Positions 11,401 through 22,289 of a stretch of 64,000 nucleotides of DNA are shown one piece after another. Position numbers and translations under genes: made by a program. How positions within the stretch are numbered: the first letter of the stretch is position 1; each line of letters opens with the position of its first letter. Source of the DNA: Emydura subglobosa (lineage: Eukaryota > Chordata > Testudines > Chelidae); the NCBI GenBank assembly GCA_007922225.1, contig ML679961.1:3020319-3084318 (forward strand), given 5' to 3'. The notes below the pieces were generated by a model, which made no database searches, was not told where the DNA came from, and saw only the letters and a list, made by a program, of their open reading frames with translations.

Positions 11401-13649
11401 CCCTAACTTAGGGGTGAGAAGAGAGAGTCTACATTGGAGCAGCCAAGGAGAGGTGTACCTTTCTGTGTGCATTAAACACTGCCTTTTCAACCTGAAATTA
11501 TCACACATGCATTGTCAGAGGAGCAACGACGGACTAAAAAACATGATTTGATGGTTTCTTAAATCTCATGATTTTGGGGACCAATCTCATGATTTTTGAT
11601 CTCTGGAGGTTGCACCTTACCACACACACTAAGTAAGCATGGTGGCAGAGGAGCAATATCCCCATATGAGAGTCCTCGGCATATAAGTGCCCTTGCTCAA
11701 AACTATATTCTGGGATCTTTAACACGAAAGAAGTAAAAATACCTCATAATCCACAGTGTCAAGAGAAGCTGATAGACTTAATAATACCAACAGTGACATT
11801 TGCTGTTTATCCATCACCAGGAGAAGATGGATACAACCAGCAAAAGAGTCCATATTGTCAGCTGGAGTAAGCAAGCTTTGCTCCTTTAAAATCAATGATG
11901 CTGTACCAGTTTACACCAGCTAAGAATCTGGCCTAACAAATGCAGTGTTGGGTCTGTGCCCAGGTTGGAGCAGAGGATACATGGCTGGAAAGCCTGGACA
12001 AGAATGGAGAAATAAGAAAACGCAGTCCCGGATGTTCTATTTTACCTTGTGTTTTTTTCATTCAAGCATCACTAGACCCTCCTTTTCTGTCACTCTTTGT
12101 ACTTCAGACACAAACAGTTAAGATACCAGTATCAGTTTATCTCACGTAACATTGGCATTACTTCCGTCACATCCAAGAATTGCTGCACTAATTATTATTA
12201 TATCGTTATTATATGGTAAAATTAATGAAGGGTCACAGCACCTGAGCTCTTCTATAGACATCTTTGTATGATTTAAAATCTAAAAATATTTTAGTCTTGT
12301 TATTGTCATGGTTAATATTTTAAGCAAGAAAGAAAAGCTAATAGACCCCCATGGAGTGATTTTTGCTGTTAGACTGAGACTCCTTAAAATCACATTTCAT
12401 TTTTTTTTAAAGTGTTTTGGATTTTATTGCATATTTGTAAGAACTGGTCAGTGAGTTTTTAATTTGTCCCCTTCTGTGGAGGATCCCACAAAGCACCCAG
12501 ATGTGTCACAGCTCTCACCTTATGAATCTGGCTCCATAACTCAAGGTGTAAGGCTGCATTCGTTCAGTTCTGGAGGTTCCCTCCGTTGACTTCCTAGTGT
12601 GCTGTCCAACATGGTGGTCATCACAATGGTGGACCTTACCTATGAAAAGCAGTTCCTAGGGGAGAACAAAAGAAAATCAGCAGGACAAACTTCAATGTCT
12701 TCTCTCTGCTAAGTTGAATAAACTGTTAATTTTTTATAGCCCTTCCTTGCCTGTATAAGGGTCTGTGGGCTATTTGGAACGAACACCTAGGCACTCCATC
12801 CTTCTGCCCCTCCTCGCCCTGTGCCCTCATCTGCCTTTCTTCACACATACCCCATTCCCGCAGTGTGCCTTATTATCTTTGATCACCTCAACATCAGAAT
12901 TTCTCCCCTGACTTTAATACAATGAGTATAAGGGGTTTCGAGCAGGGAGTGGAGAATGCAGGGAGCCACTGCAGTCTCCTGACACCCAGCCCTACTTCCC
13001 CTTACGTCGGACTTGTCTGGCACTGATGGCAGCAGAGCCAACTCCTGCAGCAGAGTCCCCTGGACAGACAGAAGCCTCCACTGGCCATCTCTAGCTGCAT
13101 TCAGCCTACTTTGCATCATGCAAGTGGCACAAACTGGCCTGAGTGGACCTGCAAATCCAGCCCTTCCAAGCCGTACCCTAACAAACAGACAATAATGCCA
13201 ACAATAAAGGATAAAACTCCCTTCACCCACAGATCAGGGCAAGGGAAGTGCTTTTTCTCCATTGCTCTATTTTAAGCGACACTGACTGATCAGCTCCTTG
13301 TTGGACATTTTGGGTCTCTTGTGTTCTGAGAACCTAGGTTAGCATCCGAGCCCGAGCTCGTCAGTCGCCAGTGAGGGCCAGCAAGCCCCAGATATCTACA
13401 GCTGTGCTGATCTTTAGCCTTTCAAAGCATTAAACAGCCATAACTATTGCTTTCCAACTGCTGGTTACATTTCATCCACATAACTAGCAGTTCAATTAAC
13501 ACAAAAATCTTCATCTTATGCAAGCAAATTCTACTGTCCCTCACCTCTCCCTTTGCCTCTGCAGAGAGCAGACCTATTGTGATGCTGGCTGGATTAGGGG
13601 GGGCCTGGAAGCATATTCAGGAGCTCTGATTACTCCCTCCTACAACAAT
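8471..13649. other. Long non-coding stretch with repeat scraps
   Basis: No supported gene. Fragments at about 9595-9850, 11130-11225 and 11535-11610 share TCTCATGATTTT-like and GCTGCCAACTTTTGTG-like blocks and look like pieces of one old interspersed repeat. Long frames at 10.1-11.2 kb lack splice context or recognisable motifs. Confidence 0.4.
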
Positions 13650-14720
13650 CTCGCGTTGGGAGTGTGACACTGGTTGGATTGGGGGCAGCATTTATTATAT
13701 TATTTAACATCAATATATCAAAATCATAATAATTCATGCGAGATATGCCGTGTCCGGTACTGTTAGAAAGGCTGTAATGTGCTAAGTAAGATGATGATGT
13801 TTCTGTACGTGTTGTATGTGTAATGGAAGTTATGGATATGTTTGATATATTTGTATTTCAGATTGTGCTGTGTCTGGGCGACACCCCAGACAGGATGGCT
13901 GCAGCACTAGCCTGCTTAATGGCCCATTAAGAAATTCACAAGTACGGGGTCCAGGGCGAGAAGCCAGGGATATTCCTGATGAGTCACCAGCACTTACTCA
14001 CGTGACTCTGGACTCCATCTTATTCCTGTACATTTCCACAAGCAGCATGGCAAAGGCCAAAGGATATTAAAGGCAGCTTTTTTGTCTTCAGTCACCAGTC
14101 TTCAGTCTTCACTTACCTCTGAATCAACTCATCTACAACTGAACTGAACTGAAGCTGTGAAACAAAGGACTGAGACCTATCCATACTGGATGTATACCAA
14201 AGGGACTATAAAAGCCTGCAAACTCCACAATTCTACTAGAAACCTGATATATATGGACTTTCAAATCAACTGTATGTGTCTGATTGCTTTAATCCTTTAA
14301 CTTTTCTCTTATAGTTTGTTTCTTTCTTTTTATAATAAACCTTCAGTTTTAGTTACTAAAGGATTGGCTGGCTGTGTGGTATTTTGGGTAAGATCCAAAC
14401 TTATATTGATCTGGTGCTGTGGCTGACCCTTTGGGGTCAGAGGGAACCTTTTTGGTAAAGAGCATAGAGATTAAATAACTGGTCTCTTTACTGGACCTAG
14501 TGCTGATTGGGAGCCGGAGACTGAAATGCAGTAAAGGGGGCTGTGTGTATTTGTGTACTGGCTTCTTGATATCCAGTGTGGGGAATCAGAAGCACTGTTT
14601 GTGGCTGGTTGGGAAGTCTGACTTCAGTGTCACCCACCAGTGCTGGGAGAATCTGCTCTCCTTTTACAGCCTGCCCTGACCTTGGCATTTTCAGGTGGCT
14701 GCCCTAGGCACGGACGGGTC
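13650..14720 (+). mobile_element. LTR-like retroelement or solo LTR, unclassified
   Basis: I recognise this as a multi-copy sauropsid sequence without an intact coding region. It opens with GTGACACTGGTTGGATTGGG. It contains a pyrimidine-rich stretch and a poly(A) signal AATAAA (14334-14339), followed by CAGTTTTAGTTACTAAAGGA and GGCTGGCTGTGTGGTATTTT. That order suits an R-U5 boundary. Terminal TG..CA ends and target-site duplications could not be fixed by eye, so the class is provisional. Confidence 0.5.
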
Positions 14721-15404
14721 ACACCTATTTTATCAAAAATACTGTACATTTTTTTGCTTATTTTTCTCTCGTTTTTATTGGAAGTGGTTTGCTTTGGCAG
14801 CATTTTCATAGCCATCTTTGGTCCATTTTTCACTAATTCTCTGTTAAATTCACTAGGCAGGATTAAAAATTAAACAAAGCATTTTTGGGATAGTATATAG
14901 CTGAAAATGCAATATTTTTCCTCCATAAGATGCGGGGGGAGCAGGGGAGGGGGGCAGTTTATATAAGGTAAAGTACCATGTAAAATAACCAGCAGCCATT
15001 TCACATCAAGCAAAAAGGGGGAAAGGTACCAAGGGCTATGAAGGAACTCCCCTAGTTTCTATAGCAATCAGTCTGAATTAATACCTTATCACAAAATTGA
15101 TTATCATAATCAGGGAGATACAAATCTACAAACACAAAAGCCAAAGCACCAGTAGAGAAGTAAAAACCCAGGCATGCGGCATTTACATTCCACAGAGAAC
15201 TGTGAGGCAGCAAATTCTGATTACAAGCAGGTACAGTGTCAGTAAATACCTGCGCACAAGTAGATGCTATCTCATCTGTAGAAGAGACATAACATGTGTT
15301 CCACATACATGACAGAAAATGTTGCACATATTTTACAGGTTACTGCATGCACATGTGTGGACAATGATATTCTTAATAAACGACAACATAAATATTTGTG
15401 TATG
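14721..15404. other. Non-coding stretch with a G-rich run
   Basis: No gene. The only notable sequence is the G-run cluster at 14933-14957 (GGGGGGAGCAGGGGAGGGGGG), a possible G-quadruplex former. Confidence 0.4.
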
Positions 15405-15485
15405 TGCGTTTATACAAGTGCCTAGCACAATGGGAGACCATGGACAGGGCTCATAGGTGCCACCATAAAAAAATAAATAACAACA
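15405..15485 (-). repeat. Family R1, short copy
   Basis: AGTGCCTAGCACAATGGGAG and GGGCTCATAGGTGCC match copy 1 at 2341-2580 in the same orientation. It ends in an AAATAAATAA tract. Confidence 0.55.
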
Positions 15486-15859
15486 TGTGAAATCCAAAGA
15501 AATGTTGACTCTGAAGCATCATCACACAAACTTCTCATAGGCCAGGGTAGGTTGGTTACTGGACACGAAACTATGCTGTACTACATCCATCTCAAATAAA
15601 ACACCTGTTGGACACATATATGAATGGGGCCTCTTCCAGATTAATTCATATACGAATCCAAATTTGACAGGCTGAATTGTCAGGTTAGCTATGGACAGTT
15701 TGGGCGACCTCCAAGCCCAAGGGCTGGACCCAAGAACCCGTGGATCCTGCCTTAATCCCGCTAATCCTTTATTTAGACAGATACATATTAGTATTTACGA
15801 AATAAGATACCTGCATCATTATTGTCAAGGCTCATGTCCTACACAGTGCCCTGGGCCTA

Positions 15860-17588
15860 AACTAGATGTCATTAAAGGAAGTTTTGAATCAAATTGATAA
15901 ATTAAACAGTAGTAAGTCACCAGGACCAGATGGGATCCACCCAAGAGTTCTGAAGGAACTCAAATGTGAAATTGCAGAACTACTAACCGTGGTATGTAAC
16001 CTATCATTTAATCATCTTCTGTATGAGATGACTGTAGGATAACTAACGTGATGCCAATTTTTATAAAAGGCTCCAGAGGCGATCCTAGCAATTACAGGTT
16101 GATAGGCCTAATTTCAGTACCAGGCAAATTGGCTGATATGATAGTAAAGAACAGAATTATCAGACACATAGATGAATACCATTTGTTGGGGAAGAGTCAA
16201 CATGGCTTCTGTAAAGGGAAATTATTCTTCACCAATCTACTAGAATTCTCTGAGGGGGTCAACAAGCATGTGGACAAGGGTGATCCCGTGTATATAGTGT
16301 ACTTAGATGTTCAGAAAGCCTTTAACAAAGTCCCTCACCAAAGGCTCTTAAAGCAAAGTAAGCTGTCATGGGATGAGAGGCAAAGTCCTTGCCTGGACCA
16401 GTAGCTGGTTAAAAGATAGGAAACAAAGGGTAGGAATAAATGGGCAATTTTCAGAAAGGAGAACGGCAAATAGCGGTGTCCCCCAGAAGGTCTGTATTGG
16501 GACCAAGACTGTTCAACATATTAATAAATTATCTGGAAAAAGGAGTAAACAGTGAGGTGGCAAAATCTGCGGATGATACAAAATTAATCAAGATTGTTAA
16601 ATCCAAAGCAGACTGCAAAGAGTTACAAAGGGATCTCACAAAACTGGGCAACAAAATGGCAGATGAAATTCAATGTTGATAAATGCAAAGCAATGCACAT
16701 TGGAAAACATAATCCCAACTATACATATAAAATGATGGGGTTTAATTTAGCTGTTACCACTCAAGAAAGAGATCTTGGAGTCATTGTGGATAGTTCTCTG
16801 AAAACATCCACTCAATATGCAGCAGCAGTCTAAAAAGCTAAGAGAATGTTGGGAATCATTAGGAAACAGCAAGATAGTAAGACAGAAAATATCATATTGC
16901 ATCTTTATAAATCCATGGTACGCCCACATCTTGTATACTGCATGCAGACCTGGTCACCACATCTCTAAAAAGATATATTGGATTTGGAAAAGATACAGAA
17001 AAAGGCAACAAAAATGATTAGGTGTGTGGAAAAGATTCCATATGAAGACAGATTAATAAGATTGGGACTTTTCAGCTTGGAAAAGAGATGAAAAAGGGGG
17101 GGATATGATAGAGGTCTATAAAATCATGACTGGTGTGGAGAAAGTAAATAAGGAAGTGTAATTTATTCCTTCTCATAACACAAGAACTACAGGTCACCAA
17201 ATGAAATTAATAGGCAGTGGGTTTAAAACAAAGAAAAGGAAGTATTTCTTCATACAATGCAGTCAACCTGTGGAACTTCTTGCCAGAGGATGTTGTGAAG
17301 GCCAAGACTATAACAGGGTTCAAAAAAGAACTAGATAAGTTCCTGGAGGACATGTCCATTAATGGCTATTAGCCAAGATAGGCAGGGATTGCTGTTTGCC
17401 AGAGGCTGGGAATGGGCGACAGAGGATGGATCACTGGAGGATTGCCTGTTCCGTTCATTCCCTCTGAAGCTCCTGGTAGATAGGAGGAAGACAGGAGAAC
17501 TCCAAGAGGTAGACTGCTGGAAGACAGGATGCTGGGTTAGATGGACCATTGGTCTGACCCAGTATGGCTGTTCTTATGTTCGTATGTA
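15860..17588 (+). mobile_element. CR1 LINE, 5'-truncated, RT to 3' tail
   Basis: This CR1 ORF2 3' half is spread over several frames. Visible in order are the SSKSPGPDGIHPRVLKELK region (about 15907-15970), the FIKGSRGDPSNYR region (16055 on), RT motif A YLDVQKAFNKVPHQ (about 16300-16340), the GVPQ...GPRLFN region (about 16470-16520), catalytic box SADDTKL (about 16566) where FADD is usual, and AVTTQERDLGVIVDSSLKTS (about 16750-16810). Frameshifts near 16.37 and 16.47 kb and many stops break it. The 3' end reads GACCATTGGTCTGACCCAGT and then a TTCTTATGTTCGTATG tail typical of sauropsid CR1. It is a dead copy. Confidence 0.93.
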
Positions 17589-18251
17589 ACTGATGCTACG
17601 AGGACACCCGAGTTGTCCGGTACAGATCCCAGATTCATGCAGGAGTGCCCTTAGCATAGTACAGTCAGGATAGTGCCCATAGAAGTCCATGTAATTGTAC
17701 TGCATTTACGGTAGGATGCTTCCAGATTTTGATACAGTACTTTTGTTTTGGGGTGTGGGGGAATTTGGGATTTGGTTGTTTGTGGGGGAGGAGGGTTGTA
17801 CTGAAAACATATCATTGCCTTGTAGAAGTAGCCAGAGGGAGGTGGGAGGTTTGAACACTTGGGTGAATAACTCTCAGGGCTTTTGACCCGCACAAAAATA
17901 CGGGAGATGTGATGGGTTCTGGTCTGAAGGAGGCACCTGAGGCTTTTCATTCCAGGGAGAGATGCTACATTCTTTCCAAGGCACTTTGAGACAAAGGTGA
18001 CTTCAAATGAGGAAGGGTATTTGAACTGGGATTCTTAGCTCCTTCGGCTTCTCCATTCACTTGCAGACAGTAAGAGCTGACCGTGACGTTTATTTTTCGC
18101 TTCATTTCATTAATTGCTTTAAATTTCAGCCAGCAAGGCATAAACAGGATCACTGCTGCTCTCCTATTCATATCTTTTGTACTGTCCTGGGGAGCAGTGG
18201 AAAAGGTGGGAAAACATATAGCAGGGATCTGGCGGTTTTACAAGACGTCAT
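17589..18251. other. Non-coding stretch, no gene seen
   Basis: No recognised repeat or splice-bounded exon between the CR1 tail and the exon-like frames that follow. Confidence 0.4.
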
Positions 18252-18564
18252 TCACCACCTCCCATCCCAACCTGCCACACAAAGAGCACTCTGTTTCCTG
18301 TTTCCAGATACAGAGAGGATGACGACCTGCCCACCCAATTCACTTAGGATGACTGAGTTATTTCTGGATTCTGCTAATCCAACTTCTGCCATGTAAATCT
18401 TGGTGTTCATCTCCCCCTTGTTGGGCAGTGCAGAGGTAAGACCTGTTGCTCGGCCCAGGACAGCAGAATTTATTTCTGGGTTACAGCTGATTGTATTTGC
18501 CCCAGTTATTACAAAAACTGTGTCAGACACATTGACTGTCATGACCAGAACAGGCCTGTTATCC
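18252..18564 (-). CDS. Possible terminal exon of an unrecognised gene
   Basis: An open frame of 103 codons runs from an acceptor-like site (CTCATTCCAG, ending at 18565) to a TGA at 18254-18252. It starts DNRPVLVMTVNVSDTVFVIT and is rich in small and beta-branched residues. It starts in the phase (one base completing a codon) that fits the end of the neighbouring exon at 18627-18975. The implied intron would be only about 62 bp, near the lower limit for vertebrates and with no clear branch site, so the true partner exon may lie elsewhere. I do not recognise the protein. Confidence 0.3.
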
Positions 18565-18626
18565 CTGGAATGAGCAATGCTCTGACATCTCAATGCATCA
18601 TTGTGTTGCAGCGGATGGGTACTTAC

Positions 18627-18975
18627 CCTTTCTGGTTCCCATTCCCAGAGCTGAATTGGGAAGATCCCTTAAAAAAAATGGATTCTCTTCGTTCACTGCT
18701 TGTGGGAACAGAGTATATACAACTGGAGTTGACCTCTGCCCAGGGGTGAGATGTGGCGTAGATACCTGGAATTAATAGAGAGGTGTCATATGAGCTCTGG
18801 ATCAGTGAAGAATCCCTGTGTATGGATTTTTGTTTCTGTGACACCATTTGTCTTCCATTATGACCATCTTTATTTTCTGTTAATATTCTTCTGAGATGGA
18901 CCTTGTTCATGACAGGCTTCATATTCAGCCCAGCCCTAGGATGGACTTCCCTAGCTCCATGTGTCTGCATTTGTC
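18627..18975 (-). CDS. Exon-like ORF bounded by consensus splice sites, unrecognised gene
   Basis: The 349-bp block is open throughout. It follows an acceptor (ATCTTGGATTCAG) and ends at a perfect donor GTAAGT (18626-18621). The reading frame's first downstream stop is the TAA created by that donor, which is what an internal exon ending in phase 2 looks like. It encodes about 115 residues, polar and Ser-rich, ending SSQFSSGNGNQKG, with no membrane segment or known motif that I can see. Another acceptor-like site inside (ATTAATTCCAG) would give a shorter exon. It could belong with the downstream frame at 18252-18564 or with a longer minus-strand gene. I do not know the product. Confidence 0.4.
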
Positions 18976-19008
18976 CTGAATCCAAGATACTCTAGGAATC
19001 ACACTTCT

Positions 19009-19038
19009 GTGTATGTGTGTGTGTGTGTGAGTGTGTTT
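19009..19038. repeat. TG microsatellite
   Basis: An imperfect run of TG dinucleotides, interrupted by TATG and GAG. Confidence 0.85.
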
Positions 19039-19579
19039 GCTTAAGTTTTTTCTCTATACACAAACCTGGTCAGAAAACTTGTCTGGAAAGAAAGAAAGAA
19101 ATTAACTTTCTTCATCCCGAAAACCATTATTATTGCTACCATAATCCTGGGGAGAGACTTTGGAAGCACGTGTAAGATCAAATGGAAATGACTGGAGCTG
19201 GGAAAAGCTAAAAAGGCTGCTACCATCTGTAAAATATTAGAATTGCCTGAGGATAGTCAAACGTAAATGTTTAGAAGACGAGCCTCCTGCAGGAATTTAT
19301 TTAGAGGTTTCAGCAGGGTCCTGCTTTGTTTGTCCCCAATTCTCTGAGGCTAGAAATAGGATGGGGAGCAGCCTGCAATGCTCCAGTCTGAAGTAGATGA
19401 TAGATCATTTCATTTATGGCGTCCCCTTTCCATGTGTTGCTGAGACTGGGAATAGAACAAAGATGGATCTGTAATTCTTGCACAGCTCCATGGAGTACAC
19501 CTCAGGACAATGTACCATGACCTAATTTGATCAAAGCCCCAGGCAACCCTTTTGTTCTCAGATTGAAAGAGCCTAGCCC
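19039..19579. other. Non-coding stretch, no gene seen
   Basis: A short GAAA run (about 19082-19099) is the only feature I can point to. Confidence 0.4.
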
Positions 19580-19769
19580 AACTGGGGGTCTACCTCCAGG
19601 CAGGTCTGGCTGGGAGACGTGCAGACAGCTCTGAGGCAAAGAGGGAAGCTACTAACCCTGTGTAACGGCCGGGAGGCATGGCCTCCCTCGGAGACTGACA
19701 TTGAGGGAGGGACAACCCCCCTCTGGGCCGCAGGACCCGGAAGTCCACCCCCACCTGGCTGGAAGCAGA

Positions 19770-19797
19770 GGGGCGGGACAGGAAGGGGAAGTATAAA
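19770..19797 (+). promoter_or_regulatory. GC box plus TATA box
   Basis: GGGGCGGGAC (Sp1-type, about 19770-19779) is followed by TATAAA (19792-19797). Initiation would be expected near 19820-19830, in AGTTGGGAGAGAGTGG. It is the best core promoter by eye in the window and belongs to the GC-rich repeat. Confidence 0.5.
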
Positions 19798-20324
19798 GGG
19801 CCGGCCTTCCAGCTCAGTTGGGAGAGAGTGGCCAAGGGAGAAGGACGTCTCCCTATTGGCGTTGGGGCCTGAACTTGACCGTTACCCTGAGGAGGGGCTG
19901 TCAACGGCTGCCAACGGCTGGAGCTCCGAGGACTTGCCGGAGCCCTGCCAACCAGAGGAGATTCCTGGGCCCTGTGACCCGCAGTAGCTGCCCTCCGCCG
20001 GTGACCTCAGGGAGCAGCCAGACCTGCTGCCAGTTGACGACGTGGAACCTGCCCCTAGGCGAGGTCCCCGAAGAGACTGAGGGTGACTCTGGGAGCCAGG
20101 TACTCCAGGGGACGGGGGGAGCCCAGGGGAGCCAGACGGCAGCCCGGCTGTGTTGTGGCCTGCAGTCGAGCCCGTGCGGTTCAGCTGGAGCCCCGCCGAC
20201 TCAGTGGCAGGACACCCCCTCACGGCCAGGGCCCTGGGCCGGGACGCCATGGAGGTGGGGGGCCTGCATTCCCCTCCCCCCTCCTACCCCGACCCCTGCC
20301 TGTGGGCCTGGGCTTAGCCTCTTT

Positions 20325-20436
20325 GCTCACCCTGTCTCGGGCTAGAGACAATTTACTTTGCTGGCCCCGCCCGGCCTGAGGCTCACCCTGTCTTGGGCTA
20401 GAGACGATTTACTTGGCCTGCCCGGCCCCGACTGCT
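20325..20436 (+). repeat. Two tandem copies of a 56-bp unit
   Basis: GCTCACCCTGTC(T)(C/T)GGGCTAGAGAC begins at 20325 and again at 20381, followed both times by a variant of TTTACTTGGCC...CCCGGCC. It lies inside the GC-rich element. Confidence 0.8.
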
Positions 20437-20597
20437 GGACCGCCCCACCTGAGGGTTGGGGCCCAGGGCTGTGGGATTTCCCAGCTAGGCCGAAGAGGCC
20501 CAAAACTGCTTATTTCCCCCCCCCCATCTTAAGCCTCCCTGCAGGACATAGCGGCCGAGAGGTGAGGCCTCCCTCAGAGACTGACAGCGAGGGAGGG

Positions 20598-20624
20598 CCG
20601 CCCCGCCCCGCCCCGCCCCGCCCG
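20598..20624. repeat. CCCCG pentanucleotide tract
   Basis: About five CCCCG units abut the second 46-bp direct repeat. The complementary strand is GGGGC-repeated and has the run spacing of a G-quadruplex. Confidence 0.8.
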
Positions 20625-20810
20625 TGCGAGGGAACGTTTACACCCTGCACTTTGCCGCTTCAGCCTGCACCCACGGTAACAGATCTATAGACCTGAGCAC
20701 AATGAATAAACTGATTCCCCTGCCCTGATGCTACCCCTGACGCAGGTAGTTGGTGCAGGATCAAAGTTCCCCTTACGCTATTGTGGCACTGTGCTAACTG
20801 TGCCACTGTT

Positions 20811-21734
20811 CGACCCCCAGAAATGAAATGTAAAAAAGGAGAAAGAGAGAGATTGTCAATATGTTTTAGAAAGTTCGGAGTCTTGTGTGTGCAGAATGGG
20901 TAGGAGCTTCCTGCTGAGAACATCCTAAATTAAAAGAAAAGAAGGAAAAAGGTTCAGAAGATAGCTAAGCTTTACTCTCTTTCTCAGCACAGGTCAGGCC
21001 AGTGGCATAGATTAAAGATAAAGTCACAAAAGAGATTATTTTTTTAAAAAAAATCACTTTAACATACTTTATTCTTGACATAAAAGTAGAAAAAAATATT
21101 TTAAAAGACAAAACTTCTTGAAAGAAAAATGTTCTGCAATGCAGTAACCTTCCTATAGAACGTTCTTGTAGCCAGTGAAATTCATTTGATATAAGGACAT
21201 TCCTAAAGTGGCAGATGTCTGCTCAGGCTTAAAAGGGAGGGGGGGCAGTCTTTTTGACTTTCTATGAGTTTTCTGATTCAGAGCCATCTTTCCATTTAAT
21301 CAATCAGTTTTTTGAATTGCATTTTCTCACTATGTGGTAGGTAGGATAAAACAAAGGGCTCCTACAACACAGCGTCCACCCTTTCCTCCCCATCTGCACA
21401 CCCCAATTTGAATTTCAAATTCTTTGCATCTAAATGTTAAAAATAAAATAAAATAATAATAATAATTAATAATAGTAATAATATGCAGACATTTAGCTGT
21501 GCAATTCATTCTGCTGCATGTGCCAATGGCTAACTGCACACACAGATCTATTTGTCCATGCAAACATGCTTAGACATCAGCTCTACTTTGCAGGCATTTG
21601 GGTCATTATCCTGCTTCCATTGAAGTCGATGGAAAATCTCCAGGCCCTTATCCCATCAGCACACACGTACTGTGTATCTTCACATGCCTAATCCCAAAAG
21701 TGGAACCTACATTATGTGATTAAAGCGTTAACTG
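20811..21734. other. AT-rich non-coding stretch
   Basis: No gene. It contains an AAT/AAATA simple tract at about 21440-21482. Confidence 0.45.
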
Positions 21735-21843
21735 GAACCGTCGCTCGTCAGCGTAAAGCATCTTCACCAGAAGCACTATAGCGGTACAGCTGCATCAGTC
21801 CTGCTGCACCGCTGCAGCGCTTCTAGTGTAGATATAGCCTAAG
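21735..21843. mobile_element. hAT-like MITE remnant with hairpin
   Basis: The core 21770-21824 folds back: AGAAGCACTATAGCGGTACAG pairs imperfectly with the complement of CTGCACCGCTGCAGCGCTTCT. The right end, CTAGTGTAGATATAGCCTA, is the kind of terminus seen in sauropsid MITEs. The left terminus is decayed. Confidence 0.55.
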
Positions 21844-21899
21844 AGAGAAGCCCCTTAGGCTTTATGAAATACTAGCAGAGAATCTGACAAATAGGCAGC

Positions 21900-22060
21900 A
21901 CTTCTTATTATTTATTATTTGTATTAAGGTACCTTCTAGCAATCCCAGTCACAGAGTAGGACGCCATTACACTACACACTGTACAAACAGAGAACTAAAA
22001 GACGGCCCCTGCCCCAAAAAGCTTACAATATGATTGTAAGAATGCATGGGTCCAGTGGCC
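21900..22060 (+). repeat. Family R1 copy
   Basis: Starts with a TTATTATTTATTATTTGTAT tract, then CACTGTACAAACAGAGAACT and CCCCAAAAAGCTTACAATA, matching the R1 copies at 2341-2580 (complement) and 28365-28600. Confidence 0.65.
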
Positions 22061-22289
22061 AAGTGCTCAGAGAGCAATTCAGTGGAACACAATGAAACAT
22101 AAAACCGAGCAATTTCAAAATGAAAACAGAATTGTATTATCAAAAAAAAGAAAGAAAGAAAGTACTGTGCCCAAGCATAAGATTACACATAAACGCTCCT
22201 TCCAACTCCAACCCACTCTTCCCCAAATGTCTGTAAATAAACACAGACTTTTTGGAAAATAGAAAGGCGCATAAACTCCGGCAAGTCAA

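Larger units (their letters stand above)
19580..20810 (+). mobile_element. GC-rich LTR-like element, unclassified
   Basis: The base composition jumps to strongly GC- and CpG-rich between AT-rich neighbours. The block has the order of an LTR transcription unit: GC box and TATA box (19770-19797), a long GC-rich leader, and a poly(A) signal AATAAA (20704-20709). Two 46-bp direct repeats (19666-19711 and 20552-20597; 39 of 46 identical) bracket it, and a 56-bp tandem duplication sits inside. Several frames are open on both strands, as expected at this GC content, but none shows gag, pol or other domains. A host CpG-island promoter with a first exon is a weaker alternative. Confidence 0.5.

Noticed and set aside
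15860..17588. CR1 frames as host genes
   Set aside because: They are fragments of one decayed LINE reverse transcriptase, not separate genes.
19818..20345. 175-codon plus-strand frame
   Set aside because: High-GC repeat lacking stops by composition; overlapping frames on the other strand are as long.
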